From the NCBI GenBank assembly GCA_002083515.1, contig LWDN01000051.1:27417-91416 (forward strand): 64,000 bases of DNA. Reading direction: 5' to 3'. Positions 18,884 through 27,932 of the stretch are shown piece after piece (within the stretch, counting starts at the first letter, position 1; each line of letters opens with the position of its first letter). This DNA comes from Proteobacteria bacterium HN_bin10. GTDB lineage: Bacteria; Pseudomonadota; Alphaproteobacteria; Caulobacterales; Aquidulcibacteraceae. The notes below the pieces were generated by a model. It was not told where the DNA came from, ran no database searches, and was given only the letters and a program-made list of their open reading frames with translations. The position numbers and the translations under genes are program-made.

Positions 18884-20197
18884 ATGGCAGAGCCTCAGAC
18901 TGTCCCCCAGCACGCTCCGCTTCCCAGTTTCTGGGGCGCGACCAGCCGCGTGCGCGTCCGCACCCTCATCCTGCTGCGCTGGCTGGCCATCTTCGGCCAA
19001 ACCGTGGCGGTGCTGTTCGTGCGTTACGGGCTAGAAGTCGAATTCCCCATCGGCTGGGCAATGGCCGCCATCGGCGTTTCCGTTGGGCTCAATCTCGGCT
19101 TGATCGCGGCGCGCCGCTCGCAGGAACTTGCGCGCGAGTGGGAAGCCGCGGCGCAGCTGGCATACGACGCCGTGCAACTGGCTGTGCTGCTGGCGCTCAC
19201 CGGCGGGCTGCAGAACCCCTTTGTGTTTCTGTTCGTAGCGCCGGTGGCGGTCAGCGCGACGGTGCTGCGTCCGGCCGTCACCGCGATGCTTGCCGCCCTG
19301 ACCTTTGCCTGTGTCGGCGCCATTTCGGTGTGGCGCTTGCCGTTGCCGTGGCCCGATGGCGCAGCCTTCGTGATGCCGCCGCTCTATCAGATGGGCGTCG
19401 CAGCAGCCGTTCTGATCGGCCTTGGCTTCACCAGCGTCTATGCTTGGCGAGTGGCGGCCGAAGAAGAGCGGCTCAATATCGCGCTGGCGGCGGTGCAGGC
19501 GGTGCTTGCGCGCGAGCAGACCTTGTCCGCGCTTGGCGGGCTCGCGGCGGCGGCGGCGCATGAACTGGGGACGCCGCTCGCCACCATTCACTTGGTCGCC
19601 AAGGAAATGGCGCGCGACATGAAGCCCGACGATCCGCGCGCCGAGGACCTGCAATTGCTGGTCACGCAAAGCGAACGATGCCGCGCCATCCTGGGTCAAC
19701 TCTCGGCAAACCGCGAACGCGGCGACGTCATGATCCAGCGGGCGCCGATCCGCGCGCTCCTCGAAGAAGTGGTCTCACCGCATGAGGGCCTCGGCGCGTC
19801 GATTGTCATCGACGCCAAGGGTACGGACGCACTCGAGGTGCGCCGCATGCCGGAGATTGTCCACGCCCTTGGCGGCATCGTCGAGAACGCCGTCGGATTT
19901 GCCCAGAGCCGCGTCGACATCGAAGCGCGCTGGGATGCCGAGCACGTCGAGATCGCGATCCGCGACGACGGCCCTGGCTTCGCACCCGGCGTGCTCGGTC
20001 GACTCGGTGAGCCCTACCTAACCGAACGCGACGAGGAAGGCAGGGCCGGCGGACTGGGCCTCGGTTTCTTCATCTCCAAGACCCTGCTTGAGCGCACCGG
20101 CGCCAAGCTCGAGGTCCGCAATCGCCGCGCACCCCAGACCGGCGCGCTGGTCAAAGCCCGCTGGCCGCGCTCGGCAATCGAAGCGCCAGCGCTTTGA
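18884..20197 (+). CDS. regB: Redox sensor histidine kinase RegB/ActS
   Basis: A 437-residue membrane kinase that senses quinone redox state and phosphorylates RegA. The N-terminal half has about six transmembrane helices. The ubiquinone-site heptapeptide GGLQNPF (residues 107-113) is intact. H226 in AAAHELGTPLATIH is the phosphorylation site. C266, in the ERCRAIL context, corresponds to the redox-active Cys265 of Rhodobacter RegB. The N, G1 and G2 boxes follow (IVENAVGFA, DDGPGFAPG, GLGLGFFIS). The regA gene begins 50 nt downstream on the same strand. All the known sensing residues are conserved. Confidence 0.95.
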   Translation: MAEPQTVPQHAPLPSFWGATSRVRVRTLILLRWLAIFGQTVAVLFVRYGLEVEFPIGWAMAAIGVSVGLNLGLIAARRSQELAREWEAAAQLAYDAVQLAVLLALTGGLQNPFVFLFVAPVAVSATVLRPAVTAMLAALTFACVGAISVWRLPLPWPDGAAFVMPPLYQMGVAAAVLIGLGFTSVYAWRVAAEEERLNIALAAVQAVLAREQTLSALGGLAAAAAHELGTPLATIHLVAKEMARDMKPDDPRAEDLQLLVTQSERCRAILGQLSANRERGDVMIQRAPIRALLEEVVSPHEGLGASIVIDAKGTDALEVRRMPEIVHALGGIVENAVGFAQSRVDIEARWDAEHVEIAIRDDGPGFAPGVLGRLGEPYLTERDEEGRAGGLGLGFFISKTLLERTGAKLEVRNRRAPQTGALVKARWPRSAIEAPAL

Positions 20198-20247
20198 ATT
20201 CCCTTCGAAAGTCGCTACATAAACAGCGCGTGGAGTTACCGAGGCTG

Positions 20248-20796
20248 ATGACAAGTCCAACGCCCTTGGAGGGAGAAAAAACTCTCCTGATCCTTGATGA
20301 CGACGCCGCCTTCCGCACCCGTTTGGCCCGCGCGCTGGAGCTGCGCGGCTTCGAGGTCACGGCCGTCGGCAGCGTCGCCGAGGCAAACGACGCCGCGTCC
20401 AAAGCCCCGCCTGCCTACGCGGTTCTGGATTTGCGCCTCGAGGATGGCTCAGGCCTTTCGGTTGTTGAGGCCCTGAACAAGAGTCGTCCCGACGCCCGCA
20501 TTGTCATGCTTACCGGCTACGGCGCCATCGCAACGGCAGTGGCCGCTGTGAAGGCGGGCGCGCTCGACTATCTCGCCAAGCCAGCCGATCCTGAGGACAT
20601 CGTCAAGGCGCTGCTTGCCTCGCCCGACGAAAGGCCGGAGCCGCCGGACAACCCGATGTCGGCCGATCGTATCCGCTGGGAGCACATCCAGCGCGTCTAC
20701 GAACTCTGCGGGCACAATGTCAGCGAGACCGCGCGGCGCCTCAACATGCACCGCCGCACGCTGCAGCGGATCTTGGCAAAACGCGCGCCGCGCTGA
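20248..20796 (+). CDS. regA: Response regulator RegA/ActR/PrrA
   Basis: A 182-residue two-domain regulator. The receiver domain has the acidic pair (LILDDDAAF), phospho-acceptor D61 in VLDLRLEDGSG, the T of MLTGYGAIATA and the K of YLAKPAD. The C-terminal Fis-type helix-turn-helix (NVSETARRLNMHRRTLQRIL) is nearly invariant in this family. It controls aerobic/anaerobic energy genes in relatives. I chose ATG 20248, which follows CCGAGG and gives the usual family length, over a TTG 54 nt upstream. Confidence 0.95.
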   Translation: MTSPTPLEGEKTLLILDDDAAFRTRLARALELRGFEVTAVGSVAEANDAASKAPPAYAVLDLRLEDGSGLSVVEALNKSRPDARIVMLTGYGAIATAVAAVKAGALDYLAKPADPEDIVKALLASPDERPEPPDNPMSADRIRWEHIQRVYELCGHNVSETARRLNMHRRTLQRILAKRAPR

Positions 20797-20804
20797 CAGT
20801 CAGG

Positions 20805-20813
20805 TTATCCACA
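20805..20813 (+). promoter_or_regulatory. DnaA-box-like site (perfect consensus)
   Basis: TTATCCACA lies 8 nt after the regA stop codon, in the 130-bp gap before a small Pro/Ala/Lys-rich ORF. It is a second exact match to the DnaA consensus in this window, also intergenic. No function is demonstrated. Confidence 0.35.
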
Positions 20814-20926
20814 AGCGCAACGTGAAGGCTCGGCAAGGCGGCGCTCGCAATGGTTGGCGTGCTCGTTCCGATCCGATAACCAACTTGTCGGCGCATCGTC
20901 GCGCTCCAATGCGAGGGCAGGTCAAC

Positions 20927-21133
20927 ATGTGGTTCGCAGACAAACTCGGTCCCGATCCGCGCCGCGCCGCCGGCGCGCCATCCCGCGCAACGCAACAGCA
21001 GGCCCCTGCCGCGCCTCAGCGCGCTCCGCAGCAAGCGTCGCAGCCGCGTCCCCAGGCTGCGGCGCCCGCGCCGAAGGCGCAACCTGCGCCTCCGCCACCG
21101 GAAGAGAAGAAAAAGAAGAAAGGGTGGTTCTAG
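20927..21133 (+). CDS. Small Pro/Ala/Gln-rich protein with Lys-rich tail
   Basis: A 68-residue ORF that starts with ATG after AGGGCAGG. The N-terminus MWFADKLGPDPRRA is followed by about 45 residues of low-complexity Ala/Pro/Gln, then a Lys/Glu-rich end closing with KKKKKGWF. It has no signal peptide or membrane helix and I recognise no family. Coding is supported by the ribosome-binding site, by defined hydrophobic/aromatic ends flanking the disordered middle, and by its place in a gap that would otherwise be 420 bp. It could bind nucleic acid or a membrane surface through the basic tail, but this is speculation. Confidence 0.5.
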   Translation: MWFADKLGPDPRRAAGAPSRATQQQAPAAPQRAPQQASQPRPQAAAPAPKAQPAPPPPEEKKKKKGWF

Positions 21134-21218
21134 ACCAAATTTGTAGCGACGCGCTTGTCGCTAAATCGACACACGAGGGGCGTTGGCCTCGAGGGCGTTA
21201 GTCGGCGCGACAATAGGT

Positions 21219-21752
21219 TTAGGACCTCAGATTTTTCGCGGTGAGAATGACGCCGGCCAGGATCTCCACACAGGCTACCCACCAGAGAAGCCCGCCGGGC
21301 AAAACAACCCACGAGAAGACGCCGTTGAGCCCGAGCGCCGCAATCAGCGCGCCCAGCGCGACGAACAATGGTTCGCCGTAGAGAGTCCGAAAGGCGAAAT
21401 AGTGGGCGCCGACGGCGAGGGCCGCGATTGGAAACACAAGGCGCGGCTCTATGCTGAGGAAGAGATAGGCGGCGAAGAGCCCAGCGATCATTGACGCCGT
21501 GCTTTCGATGGCGATCGGTGTTAAGCCGTTGCCCTTCTGCGCGCCGGCGCGGCGGAACAACGCGCGCGCCGTGAACAGCGAGAGCGGAAAGATCAGCATT
21601 CCGCCCAAGAAGAGCGCGGCGAATCCAAGCACTGGCCCGCTGCGGGCTTCGATCACCGCCGCGGCGCCCCACACCAAGCCGGAGATAATGACGCCTGGCC
21701 CGCCGCCGACATAACCGCGGCGAAGGTCGGCTTGAGCTTCATGTAACTGCAT
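21219..21752 (-). CDS. DUF7010-like integral membrane protein
   Basis: A 177-residue protein with about five hydrophobic helices and a short soluble N-terminus (MQLHEAQADLRRGYVGGGPG). It resembles the DUF7010 family (EAQxDLRRGYVGG start, FGG/LGGMLIFPLSL segment). The family match is from memory and only moderately sure, and the function is unknown. I chose the ATG preceded by a GGGGGCG stretch over a GTG seven codons upstream. It is alone on this strand, and the bactofilin terminator separates it from bacA. Confidence 0.65.
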   Translation of the reverse strand: MQLHEAQADLRRGYVGGGPGVIISGLVWGAAAVIEARSGPVLGFAALFLGGMLIFPLSLFTARALFRRAGAQKGNGLTPIAIESTASMIAGLFAAYLFLSIEPRLVFPIAALAVGAHYFAFRTLYGEPLFVALGALIAALGLNGVFSWVVLPGGLLWWVACVEILAGVILTAKNLRS

Positions 21753-21813
21753 CTGGCGCCCCCTGCTGTACACCGATGAACCGCCGCCAGACAGGGTCCT
21801 GGATGCATCCCAA

Positions 21814-21840
21814 ACAAAAGGCCCGGCTTCCGCCGGGCCT
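21814..21840 (-). terminator. Intrinsic terminator of bacA
   Basis: AGGCCCGGC and GCCGGGCCT form a perfect 9-bp stem with a 4-nt loop. Read on the minus strand it is followed by TTTGTTTG. It lies 24 nt after the bactofilin stop and ends the lmdC-bacA transcription unit. Confidence 0.85.
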
Positions 21841-21863
21841 CAAGTTCGCAACGAAGAAGAAAA

Positions 21864-22424
21864 TCAGTTCGTGCCGGTGACGATCACGCCGGAGACCAGA
21901 CGGTCATCGTTCGACGGTTCGCCGAACACCGAATTGCCGCCGCCGAAGGCGCTCGAGCGGTCGTGCGCCGAGACGATGTGCGGTTGAGAGGGTTGGCCCG
22001 GGCCCGATTGCGAAAGCGGGTCCTGCAAGTAGCGGCACTGACCTTCGAACACTGCGCCCATCTCAACGGACAGCGACTGGTGAACGATGTCGCCAAGCAC
22101 GTGAGCATTGCGCGCGAGCATGACCTTGCGCGCACGCACCGACCCCTCGACGCGCCCATGCACAGTCACGCTTTCGGAGACCACGTCGCCCTTGACCATG
22201 CCGGTATCGCCGACCGTCAGCGAGCCGCCGCGAACATTGCCTTCGATCTCACCGTCGACCTGTAGTTCGGCGCCGTCGGCGTCGATGGTGCCGGTGATCT
22301 TGACGCCATTGGCGATGATCGAGGCGATCCCGGCGCGACCGGGCGACATGCGGCGTTGTTGAGTGGGTTCAGGAAGAGCTGGCAAGTTCGAGTCCGTACG
22401 CGTGTTACCCTTGTTCGTGAACAT
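21864..22424 (-). CDS. bacA: Bactofilin BacA
   Basis: A 186-residue cytoskeletal protein that polymerises without nucleotide and recruits cell-wall enzymes. The central beta-helix domain (about residues 35-135) shows the repeated short strands GTIDADGAELQVDGEIEG, GSLTVGDTGMVKG and SVTVHGRVEGSV. Flanking tails are Pro/Ser/Gln-rich and disordered, as usual. Its start lies inside the 3' end of the M23 endopeptidase gene (20-nt overlap), so the two are co-translated. A very similar BacA-LmdC pair shapes stalk and bud growth in Hyphomonas. A comparable morphogenetic role here is inference. Confidence 0.95.
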   Translation of the reverse strand: MFTNKGNTRTDSNLPALPEPTQQRRMSPGRAGIASIIANGVKITGTIDADGAELQVDGEIEGNVRGGSLTVGDTGMVKGDVVSESVTVHGRVEGSVRARKVMLARNAHVLGDIVHQSLSVEMGAVFEGQCRYLQDPLSQSGPGQPSQPHIVSAHDRSSAFGGGNSVFGEPSNDDRLVSGVIVTGTN

Positions 22425-23640
22425 GCCGTCCTGCCCTCAGAAAATTGACAGGGTCTACCGCCCTGCCGCGGAACCACACCTCGTAGTGAAGGTGCGTTGC
22501 GGTGCTGCGACCCGTCGAGCCCATCGAGCCGATGCGCTGGCCGATGGCGACGTTGTCGCCACGCTCGACTTGGATGTCGCGCAAGTGGGCGTAGCGGGTC
22601 TTGAAGCCATGACCGTGGTCGATTTCGACGGTGTAGCCGTATCCTGAGCGGGTGCCAGCATAAACCACAGTGCCGGGCGAGGTGGCGACCACGGGCGCGC
22701 GCTCGAACGCCGCCATGTCGAGACCGGAGTGGAACGCCGGGCGGCCAGTGAACGGATCGATGCGTTGGCCGTAGCCAGAGGTTTCGCGGTAATCGACGGC
22801 CACGGGGGCCGCCAACGGCGTCGAGTCGGCGATGTTGGCGAGGCGGCGGGACTCGGTGACCCGCGCGGCCACTTGCGCAACCCGCTCGGCAAAAGCCGGA
22901 TTGAGGCCGCTGTCGCGCAAGTAGGCGACGAAATCCTGCGGGACGAGCGGCCCGCCGGCTGCTGCGTCTGCGTCAGGGCCCGTGAGCGAAGCCATCGACA
23001 CGCCGGTCAGGCGCAGCACGCCCCGCACCTGTTCGCTGCGTTCGACGACGCTGTCCTCGAGTTCGGCGAGGGTTTGTTCTTGATCGCCTTCGAGAGCCTC
23101 TGTGCGGGCGCGGAAGCCGACCGTGGTGACTTGATAGGGCTCAGCCGCGATGGCGCGCGACTGGCGCGGTTCGGCCTCGTCGATGGAGGCGGCCATGATG
23201 ATGCGGGCGCCGTCGCGCTCGATCGGGCGGTTGGCAGCGAGCTGGAGGCTGGCGCCCCCGGCGTATTCGAGCAAAGAGCGAAGAACCTCGTGGCGGCTCT
23301 CGAAATCGGCCGTGGCGCGGTCGAACTGGCGGGTCCGTTCCTCGAGCAGAGCCTGGCTGGCGGCAGCTTGGGCGCGGGACTCGTTGAGCCAGCGGTCATA
23401 TTTGGCCCGCTCGCGGTCGATCTCCGCGTTCGATGCAGTGGCCTGCGGGCCTTCAAGCAAGGTATTCGCGGTCGCGTAAACGCACCAGCCGGCGAGGCCC
23501 ACCGCGCTCAGCGCGAGCAGCGCTTGCTTTCCAGGTGACAGTGAAACGTAACGGACAGTCCCGCCGCTACGATGATAAATCTGACGCTCCGGGAACATTC
23601 GATCGAACAACGACCGTGCCCGCGATCCGAACTGGCTCAT
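22405..23640 (-). CDS. lmdC: M23 endopeptidase coupled to bactofilin (LmdC-like)
   Basis: A 411-residue bitopic membrane protein. It has a cytoplasmic basic N-terminus of about 37 residues, a transmembrane helix (about 38-58), a periplasmic coiled-coil region (about 70-150), and a C-terminal LytM/M23 domain. Zinc ligands H304 and D308 (HSGLDM) and the HLH of ATHLHYEVW are all present, so it should be an active DD-endopeptidase. The short cytoplasmic tail is the expected contact for bactofilin polymers. The gene is promoter-proximal in the lmdC-bacA operon. Confidence 0.92.
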   Translation of the reverse strand: MSQFGSRARSLFDRMFPERQIYHRSGGTVRYVSLSPGKQALLALSAVGLAGWCVYATANTLLEGPQATASNAEIDRERAKYDRWLNESRAQAAASQALLEERTRQFDRATADFESRHEVLRSLLEYAGGASLQLAANRPIERDGARIIMAASIDEAEPRQSRAIAAEPYQVTTVGFRARTEALEGDQEQTLAELEDSVVERSEQVRGVLRLTGVSMASLTGPDADAAAGGPLVPQDFVAYLRDSGLNPAFAERVAQVAARVTESRRLANIADSTPLAAPVAVDYRETSGYGQRIDPFTGRPAFHSGLDMAAFERAPVVATSPGTVVYAGTRSGYGYTVEIDHGHGFKTRYAHLRDIQVERGDNVAIGQRIGSMGSTGRSTATHLHYEVWFRGRAVDPVNFLRAGRHVHEQG

Positions 23641-23818
23641 GGTCCGCCACCGCCCACTAACCTAAAACAAAATGCCGTTAGCCCCGCCGAAGGCCATCTC
23701 AACCTGAAACCCTCCCGAAATGCAACACCGCGCGGCCGCGTTTACAGGAATTTCAGCTTGTTTAACGCTCTTCTGCCAAAACTAAGCCAAATCGGCGCAA
23801 ATACAGTAAATAACGCGC

Positions 23819-24298
23819 CTATCTCGGGCCTAAATTCTTAACGGCGGCCAGCACGTCTTCCACATGTCCGGGCACGCGCACCTTGCGCCAGACCTGGGCG
23901 ATGCGGCCTTTCGGGTCGATCAAAAAGGTTGCCCGCTCGATCCCCATGAACTTGCGTCCGTAGAGGGTCTTCTCGCCCCAAACGCCGTAGGCCTCGGTGA
24001 CTTCGCCCTGTTCGTCCGAGGCCAAGATCACAGATAGACCATGTTTTTCCGCGAATTTCTCATGGCGAGCGACGCTATCGCGTGAGACGCCGACGATGGC
24101 GGCGCCCAAGTTTGTGAAAGTTCTCGCTTTTTCAGTGAAGTTTAGGGCTTCCAGAGTACAACCGGGGGTGTCGTCCTTTGGATAGAAATAGAGGACGACG
24201 CGCTTGCCTTTGAGGCTCGCCAAGCTGACGCGCCCGCCCCCGGCTGTCGGCAGGTCAAAGGGGGGTGCGGGGTCGCCAGGTTTGAGCGTCTTAGCCAT
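23819..24298 (-). CDS. bcp: Bcp-type peroxiredoxin (1-Cys)
   Basis: A 159-residue cytoplasmic thiol peroxidase that reduces H2O2 and alkyl hydroperoxides. The peroxidatic cysteine C47 is in DDTPGCTLEALNF. The resolving cysteine found five residues later in E. coli Bcp (TPGCTxxAC) is Leu/Asn here, so this is the 1-Cys subtype. The start is ATG 24298, preceded by GGAGG. The longer reading frame runs antisense through the AsmA-like gene's start. It diverges from the AsmA-like gene with a 129-nt gap. Confidence 0.94.
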   Translation of the reverse strand: MAKTLKPGDPAPPFDLPTAGGGRVSLASLKGKRVVLYFYPKDDTPGCTLEALNFTEKARTFTNLGAAIVGVSRDSVARHEKFAEKHGLSVILASDEQGEVTEAYGVWGEKTLYGRKFMGIERATFLIDPKGRIAQVWRKVRVPGHVEDVLAAVKNLGPR

Positions 24299-24427
24299 CG
24301 GGAGCCTCCAGGCTCGCGGCCCGTGGGCCGTTTTCCCAGGCGGCCACTGCGTCCGGGCTGGGGCTTTGCTTTGCGTCAAAAACCCAAACCGCGCTAGATG
24401 CTTGCGAGGGGCGTTGGAGCAGGCCCG

Positions 24428-27400
24428 ATGATCCGCCGCTCGACGCTGATTGCGGTCGAGGTTTTTCTCGGACTGATCGCGGCGCTCGCGATCGGCCTCG
24501 GCGTGGCGTGGTGGCGGCTGAGCCAAGGCCCGATCGAGCTGAATTCGATCCGCGAACACGTCCAGGCGGAACTCAGCACAGCCCGCGCAGGCCGGCCGGT
24601 CGGCATCGAGAGCGTGCAGCTGGCGTGGAGCCAGGCCGGCGCACTCCAGCTCAAGGCCGTTGGCGTGACGGTCGAGGACGGGCGCGGCGCCATCCTTTCC
24701 CGCGCCGAAGAAGCCCGGATCGATCTCAACCTGCTGCCTTTATTGATCGGCCGTGTTTCGGTGGCGCGCGCGGAATTCGTGGGCGGCGAATTCGCGATAA
24801 CACGTCGGATCGATGGCGCGCTGCTCATCGCGTTCGGCCCCGAGGACGCGCCGCCCGACATCATCATCCCGCCGCCGCCGCCCAACGAGACATTGGAGCA
24901 GCGCGTCGCGCGCGTACTCGACGGTCTGGAGGGCGCCTTCAGGCCGATCGGCGCCGGAGGCGGCCTCCGGCAAATTTCGGTGCGTGATGCAAAATTGACG
25001 CTCGCGGACGACGCCGGCGGCGGACGCTGGACCGCGGACAGCGCACGCTTCGAACTCGCACGCCGCGGACGCTCTCTGACGCTAAGCGCCGAAGCCGAAC
25101 TCGAGGGCGCCGAGGGCAGCGCGCCAGCGAACCTGCGCATCACGACGGACACACGATTTCAGAACGCAGTGATCGAGTTTGGCGCCGAGAACGCACGCCC
25201 GCGCGCGCTGTTCTCACCTGCAGCACTCGGGCCTTTCGCCGGTCTCGACGCGCCGGTGACGATGAACGTCTCGATCGGCATGGATCGGCAAGCGGGCGTG
25301 AACCGATTTGAAGGCGAAGTGACGGTGGGCGAAGGCTCCGCCGATGTTGCCGGTGAACGTTACAATCTCAGCGGCGGACGTCTCCATGGGCGCTACGACA
25401 TCGAAACAGACGAACTGATCATCGACGACATCGCGCTCGCCGGGGAAAGCACGCGCGTCGGCGGCGAAATTCGGCTGCGCGATGTCTCGGCGATCATGCG
25501 CGCGGCGCCGAACGAGCCGGCGGCGTTGAACATCTCACTGCCGTCCATGAGACTGGCGGTGCCGGGCGCGTTCACCGAGCCCTTGTCATTCTCTCAGGTC
25601 CAGATCGTTGGCGCCATCGTGTCGGCGGAACGATCCATACAACTCACGCAGATCAGCGCACGCACGGGCGAAGCCACATTCACCGGCGCCGGTCGCCTCT
25701 ACTGGGCCGACGCGGGCGGACGTTCGCGCATGGGAGTCGAACTGCAAGGCGCAGTCGAGGGCGCTCTCGACGCCCGCGATGTCATGCACATGTGGCCGAT
25801 CGGTCTTGGCGAGAGCGCGCGTGCGTATCTGGCGCGCTCGATCACCGGCGGGCGCGTCACCGACGCAACGGTGCGCCTCAACATTACCCCTGCTGACCTC
25901 GTCGACGAAGCGCTGAGCGACGACGCGGTGGATGTACGGTTCAATGTTGCGGACGCCTCCATGCAGTTTGCACCGACGATGTCGCCGGTGACCAACGCGC
26001 GCGGGTCGGGCGTTCTGCGCGGAAACCGCTTCGATATGACCATCCCCGAAGCGCGCTTCCACGGCATGACGGTGACCAACGGTCGCGTCGAGGCGCCGCG
26101 CTTCAAACCACGCGGCGCCATGGCGACGGTTTCGGGTCACGTCGAGGGCGACGCGCGGCAGCTTCTCGAAGTCTTGGCGCAGGAGCCGATCGCGCTGGGC
26201 GACCGCTTGCCCATTGACGCAGCCAGCGCCACCGGGCGCGGCAGCGTCAACATTCGCATCCAGCGCCCTATGGTGCGGGAAGCGCCGTTCGAGGATTGGC
26301 GATTCAGCGTCGACGGATCGATCCGCGATTTTGCCGGGAATATGACCACGCGGCGTGTTGCGGTGTCTCAAGGCCAACTTACGGTTAGAGGCGATCAGCG
26401 CGCGGTGACGGTGTCAGGGCCGATCAGGGCTGGCGACTCCGCGATCCAGAGTGTGCGTTGGACCGAGCGGATCGGCGTGCGCGGCGCGCAAGTGAACACA
26501 TCGTCGGAATACCAGATATCGGGCGATTTCGACGCCGACGATCTGGAGCGGCTCGGCTATCCGATCGCACGCTACGCCCAGGGCCGCATCGGGGTCACGG
26601 TCACCGGACAGGGCCAGGGTTTCGATGTCGACAATGCACGCATCGATCTCGATCTTCGCAACGCCGCAATGGAGTTGCCGCGTTCGTTCTGGACGAAACG
26701 CGCCGGCGCGCCCGCCTCGGCCCGTTTCACCGTGCAGCGACAGCGCGACGGCGGACTGGCGTTCAATGATATCGAGGCGCGCGGCAGCGGATTGAATGTC
26801 CAAGGCCGCGTTCGTCTCGCCCGCGACAACAGCATCGTGGAAGTCGATCTGCCGCGGCTCGCGGTAGAGGGAAGCTCCGATGCGCGGGTGGTTGCAGCGC
26901 GCGCACAGGACGGCGTGCTCGACGTCAACATACGCGGAGCTTTGTTCGACGCCGCGCCGTTCATAGCGGCGGAGCGGGCGCCGGCAGGCCAACCAACTTC
27001 GTCGCGGCAGAGCGCCGGTCTGGCGATGCGGGCGAACGTGGTCGTCGATCGGCTCAAGATGCGAGGCGGCGCGACCTTGAGCAACGCCAATGTCCAGCTT
27101 GTGACTTCCCGCGATGCCCTGATGACGCTCTCTGCCGAGGGGCGCACGCCGGGCGGAGAGCCCTTTGTGCTATCGCTCGGACCGCGCGCCGGCGATGCGC
27201 GGAGCCGTGTCTATTTCCGTTCGGCGGACGCCGGATTTGCGGTACGCGCGCTGACTGGCGCTGAAAACGTAGTCGGCGGAACGGCTGCGGCCGATGGCGA
27301 TTGGCGCGGCGGGGCGTCGAGCCAAGCACGCTTCAATGTGCAAATGCGCGACTTCCAGGTGGTGCGTTTGCCGGCGATGGCGCGGCTGCTTTCATCCGCC

Positions 27401-27931
27401 GGATCGCTTACGGGTCTGGTCGAGATGCTGAACGGCGACGGCATCGGCTTCACCGCTTTGGACGCCGACATGACCTACGCTGGCGATCGTTTGACCTTTG
27501 CGGACGGGCGCATGACTGGCCCATCGCTCGGCCTCACCGGCGCGGGGAGATACAACATCTCCGCCGACGACCTCGACATCGACGGCGTCGTAGCGCCATC
27601 GCCGATGCTGAACCTCTCCATGCTCGGCAGCATCCCCGTGCTCGGCGATCTCTTGGTGTCGCGCCGCGGCGAAGGCGTGTTCGGCATGACCTATTCGATC
27701 AACGGGCCCGCGGGCGAGCCGCGCGTCGGGGTCAATCCGGTGTCGGCGCTCACGCCAGGCATATTGAGACGCATGTTCGAACCGCTTCCCGCAAGAGAAA
27801 CCCCGACGCCGCAACGCGAGTCGGGCGGCACGCACTCGTTCAGTCCAGAGGAAACACCACCACTTGCACCGGAGCCAGCGCCGCCGGCCGCCGAGAGCGT
27901 GGAAGCACTCGCGAGCGTCACGCCGCCCTGA
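24428..27931 (+). CDS. Large AsmA/YhdP-like protein (DUF3971)
   Basis: A 1167-residue envelope-spanning protein. An N-terminal transmembrane anchor (about residues 6-28) is followed by long beta-rich repeats with a DUF3971 region. The C-terminal AsmA-like part (about residues 950-1100) includes GLVEMLNGDGIGFTALDADM and SMLGSIPVLGDLLVSRRGEG, hallmarks of YhdP/TamB-class proteins. Those relatives are thought to form bridge-like grooves that carry phospholipids to the outer membrane. The C-terminal tail is Pro/Glu-rich and disordered. ATG 24428 is preferred over an upstream ATG because GGAG lies 9 nt before it. A strong terminator follows immediately. Confidence 0.88.
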   Translation: MIRRSTLIAVEVFLGLIAALAIGLGVAWWRLSQGPIELNSIREHVQAELSTARAGRPVGIESVQLAWSQAGALQLKAVGVTVEDGRGAILSRAEEARIDLNLLPLLIGRVSVARAEFVGGEFAITRRIDGALLIAFGPEDAPPDIIIPPPPPNETLEQRVARVLDGLEGAFRPIGAGGGLRQISVRDAKLTLADDAGGGRWTADSARFELARRGRSLTLSAEAELEGAEGSAPANLRITTDTRFQNAVIEFGAENARPRALFSPAALGPFAGLDAPVTMNVSIGMDRQAGVNRFEGEVTVGEGSADVAGERYNLSGGRLHGRYDIETDELIIDDIALAGESTRVGGEIRLRDVSAIMRAAPNEPAALNISLPSMRLAVPGAFTEPLSFSQVQIVGAIVSAERSIQLTQISARTGEATFTGAGRLYWADAGGRSRMGVELQGAVEGALDARDVMHMWPIGLGESARAYLARSITGGRVTDATVRLNITPADLVDEALSDDAVDVRFNVADASMQFAPTMSPVTNARGSGVLRGNRFDMTIPEARFHGMTVTNGRVEAPRFKPRGAMATVSGHVEGDARQLLEVLAQEPIALGDRLPIDAASATGRGSVNIRIQRPMVREAPFEDWRFSVDGSIRDFAGNMTTRRVAVSQGQLTVRGDQRAVTVSGPIRAGDSAIQSVRWTERIGVRGAQVNTSSEYQISGDFDADDLERLGYPIARYAQGRIGVTVTGQGQGFDVDNARIDLDLRNAAMELPRSFWTKRAGAPASARFTVQRQRDGGLAFNDIEARGSGLNVQGRVRLARDNSIVEVDLPRLAVEGSSDARVVAARAQDGVLDVNIRGALFDAAPFIAAERAPAGQPTSSRQSAGLAMRANVVVDRLKMRGGATLSNANVQLVTSRDALMTLSAEGRTPGGEPFVLSLGPRAGDARSRVYFRSADAGFAVRALTGAENVVGGTAAADGDWRGGASSQARFNVQMRDFQVVRLPAMARLLSSAGSLTGLVEMLNGDGIGFTALDADMTYAGDRLTFADGRMTGPSLGLTGAGRYNISADDLDIDGVVAPSPMLNLSMLGSIPVLGDLLVSRRGEGVFGMTYSINGPAGEPRVGVNPVSALTPGILRRMFEPLPARETPTPQRESGGTHSFSPEETPPLAPEPAPPAAESVEALASVTPP

Positions 27932-27932
27932 A

